This document shows positions 32,900 to 32,978 of a DNA stretch of 32,978 bases, in pieces (positions within the stretch are counted from its first letter, which is position 1; every line of letters starts with the position of its first letter). This stretch comes from Pseudomonas lopnurensis (GTDB lineage: Bacteria > Pseudomonadota > Gammaproteobacteria > Pseudomonadales > Pseudomonadaceae). Location: positions 29,144-62,121 of the forward strand of contig NZ_JADDIX010000100.1 in the NCBI RefSeq assembly GCF_015070855.1. The letters run 5' to 3'. Both the position numbers and the translations under genes were made by a program. Below the pieces are notes generated by a model. The model was not told the origin of the DNA and made no database searches. It was given only the letters and a program-made list of their open reading frames with translations.

Positions 32900-32905
32900 G
32901 GCTTC

Positions 32906-32926
32906 TTTTTCTGTAACTACAAAAAA
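32906..32926 (-). promoter_or_regulatory. Palindrome upstream of brnT, candidate BrnA operator
   Basis: TTTTT-C-TGTA-AC-TACA-A-AAAAA is a near-perfect palindrome 7 bases upstream of the brnT ATG. BrnT-BrnA operons are autoregulated by the antitoxin, so an operator is expected here. The assignment is by position and symmetry only. Confidence 0.4.
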
Positions 32927-32978
32927 TAGTCTAGTGGACTGTCTTGGAAGTTCGTTTATTCATGCGTTGCCTCGACTC

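Overview
The window is chromosomal DNA of a Pseudomonas-type gammaproteobacterium. The order aceF-aceE / glnE-ilvE-waaF-waaC-waaG-waaP-three kinase-like genes-carbamoyltransferase is the lipopolysaccharide (LPS) core region known from P. aeruginosa, coding GC is high in the flanks, and the gaps carry Pseudomonas-style REP palindromes. AceF has three lipoyl domains, as in Azotobacter vinelandii and unlike the two I recall for P. aeruginosa, so a stutzeri/mendocina/Azotobacter-side species is plausible. I cannot name the species.

Layout. (1) 28-4710, minus strand: pyruvate dehydrogenase E2 and E1. The divergent aceE/glnE gap holds two copies of a TGTAGT-N3-ACTACA operator of HexR/RccR type. (2) 4982-8900, plus: glnE and ilvE. 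(3) 9018-18030, plus: LPS inner-core assembly, with heptosyltransferases WaaF and WaaC, glycosyltransferase WaaG, kinase WaaP, three more WaaP-like proteins (one with two kinase folds) and a heptose carbamoyltransferase. At least three sequence classes of REP pairs sit in the gaps. (4) 18088-23142, minus: a tightly overlapping five-gene cassette in lower-GC DNA, consisting of a polysaccharide pyruvyl transferase-family protein, neuB, neuC, neuA and a candidate polysialyltransferase-family sialyltransferase. (5) 23270-23805, minus: a decayed IS30-family transposase at the head of that cassette. (6) 24134-26103, plus: a GT4 and a GT2 glycosyltransferase. (7) 26108-28002, minus: a kinase-like protein and the O-antigen ligase WaaL. 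(8) 28171-32302, plus: MsbA, a Mig-14-family protein and a DnpA-like PIG-L deacetylase. (9) 32401-32926, minus: a brnT-brnA toxin-antitoxin pair in which both genes are frameshifted.

How the genes fit together. Regions 3 and 6-8 build, phosphorylate, carbamoylate, extend, flip (MsbA) and cap (WaaL) lipid A-core. Region 4 has the enzymes to make ManNAc from UDP-GlcNAc (NeuC), condense it with PEP (NeuB), activate it as CMP-sialic acid (NeuA) and transfer it (candidate sialyltransferase). The main hypothesis is therefore that this strain decorates its LPS with sialic acid or a related nonulosonic acid, using a cassette inserted next to the core genes. No flippase, polymerase or dehydratase/aminotransferase genes for legionaminic or pseudaminic acid occur in the window.

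Limits: identifications come from motifs and remembered homologues. No search was run, and functional assignments of the sialyltransferase, pyruvyl transferase and the GT4/GT2 acceptors are inferences.
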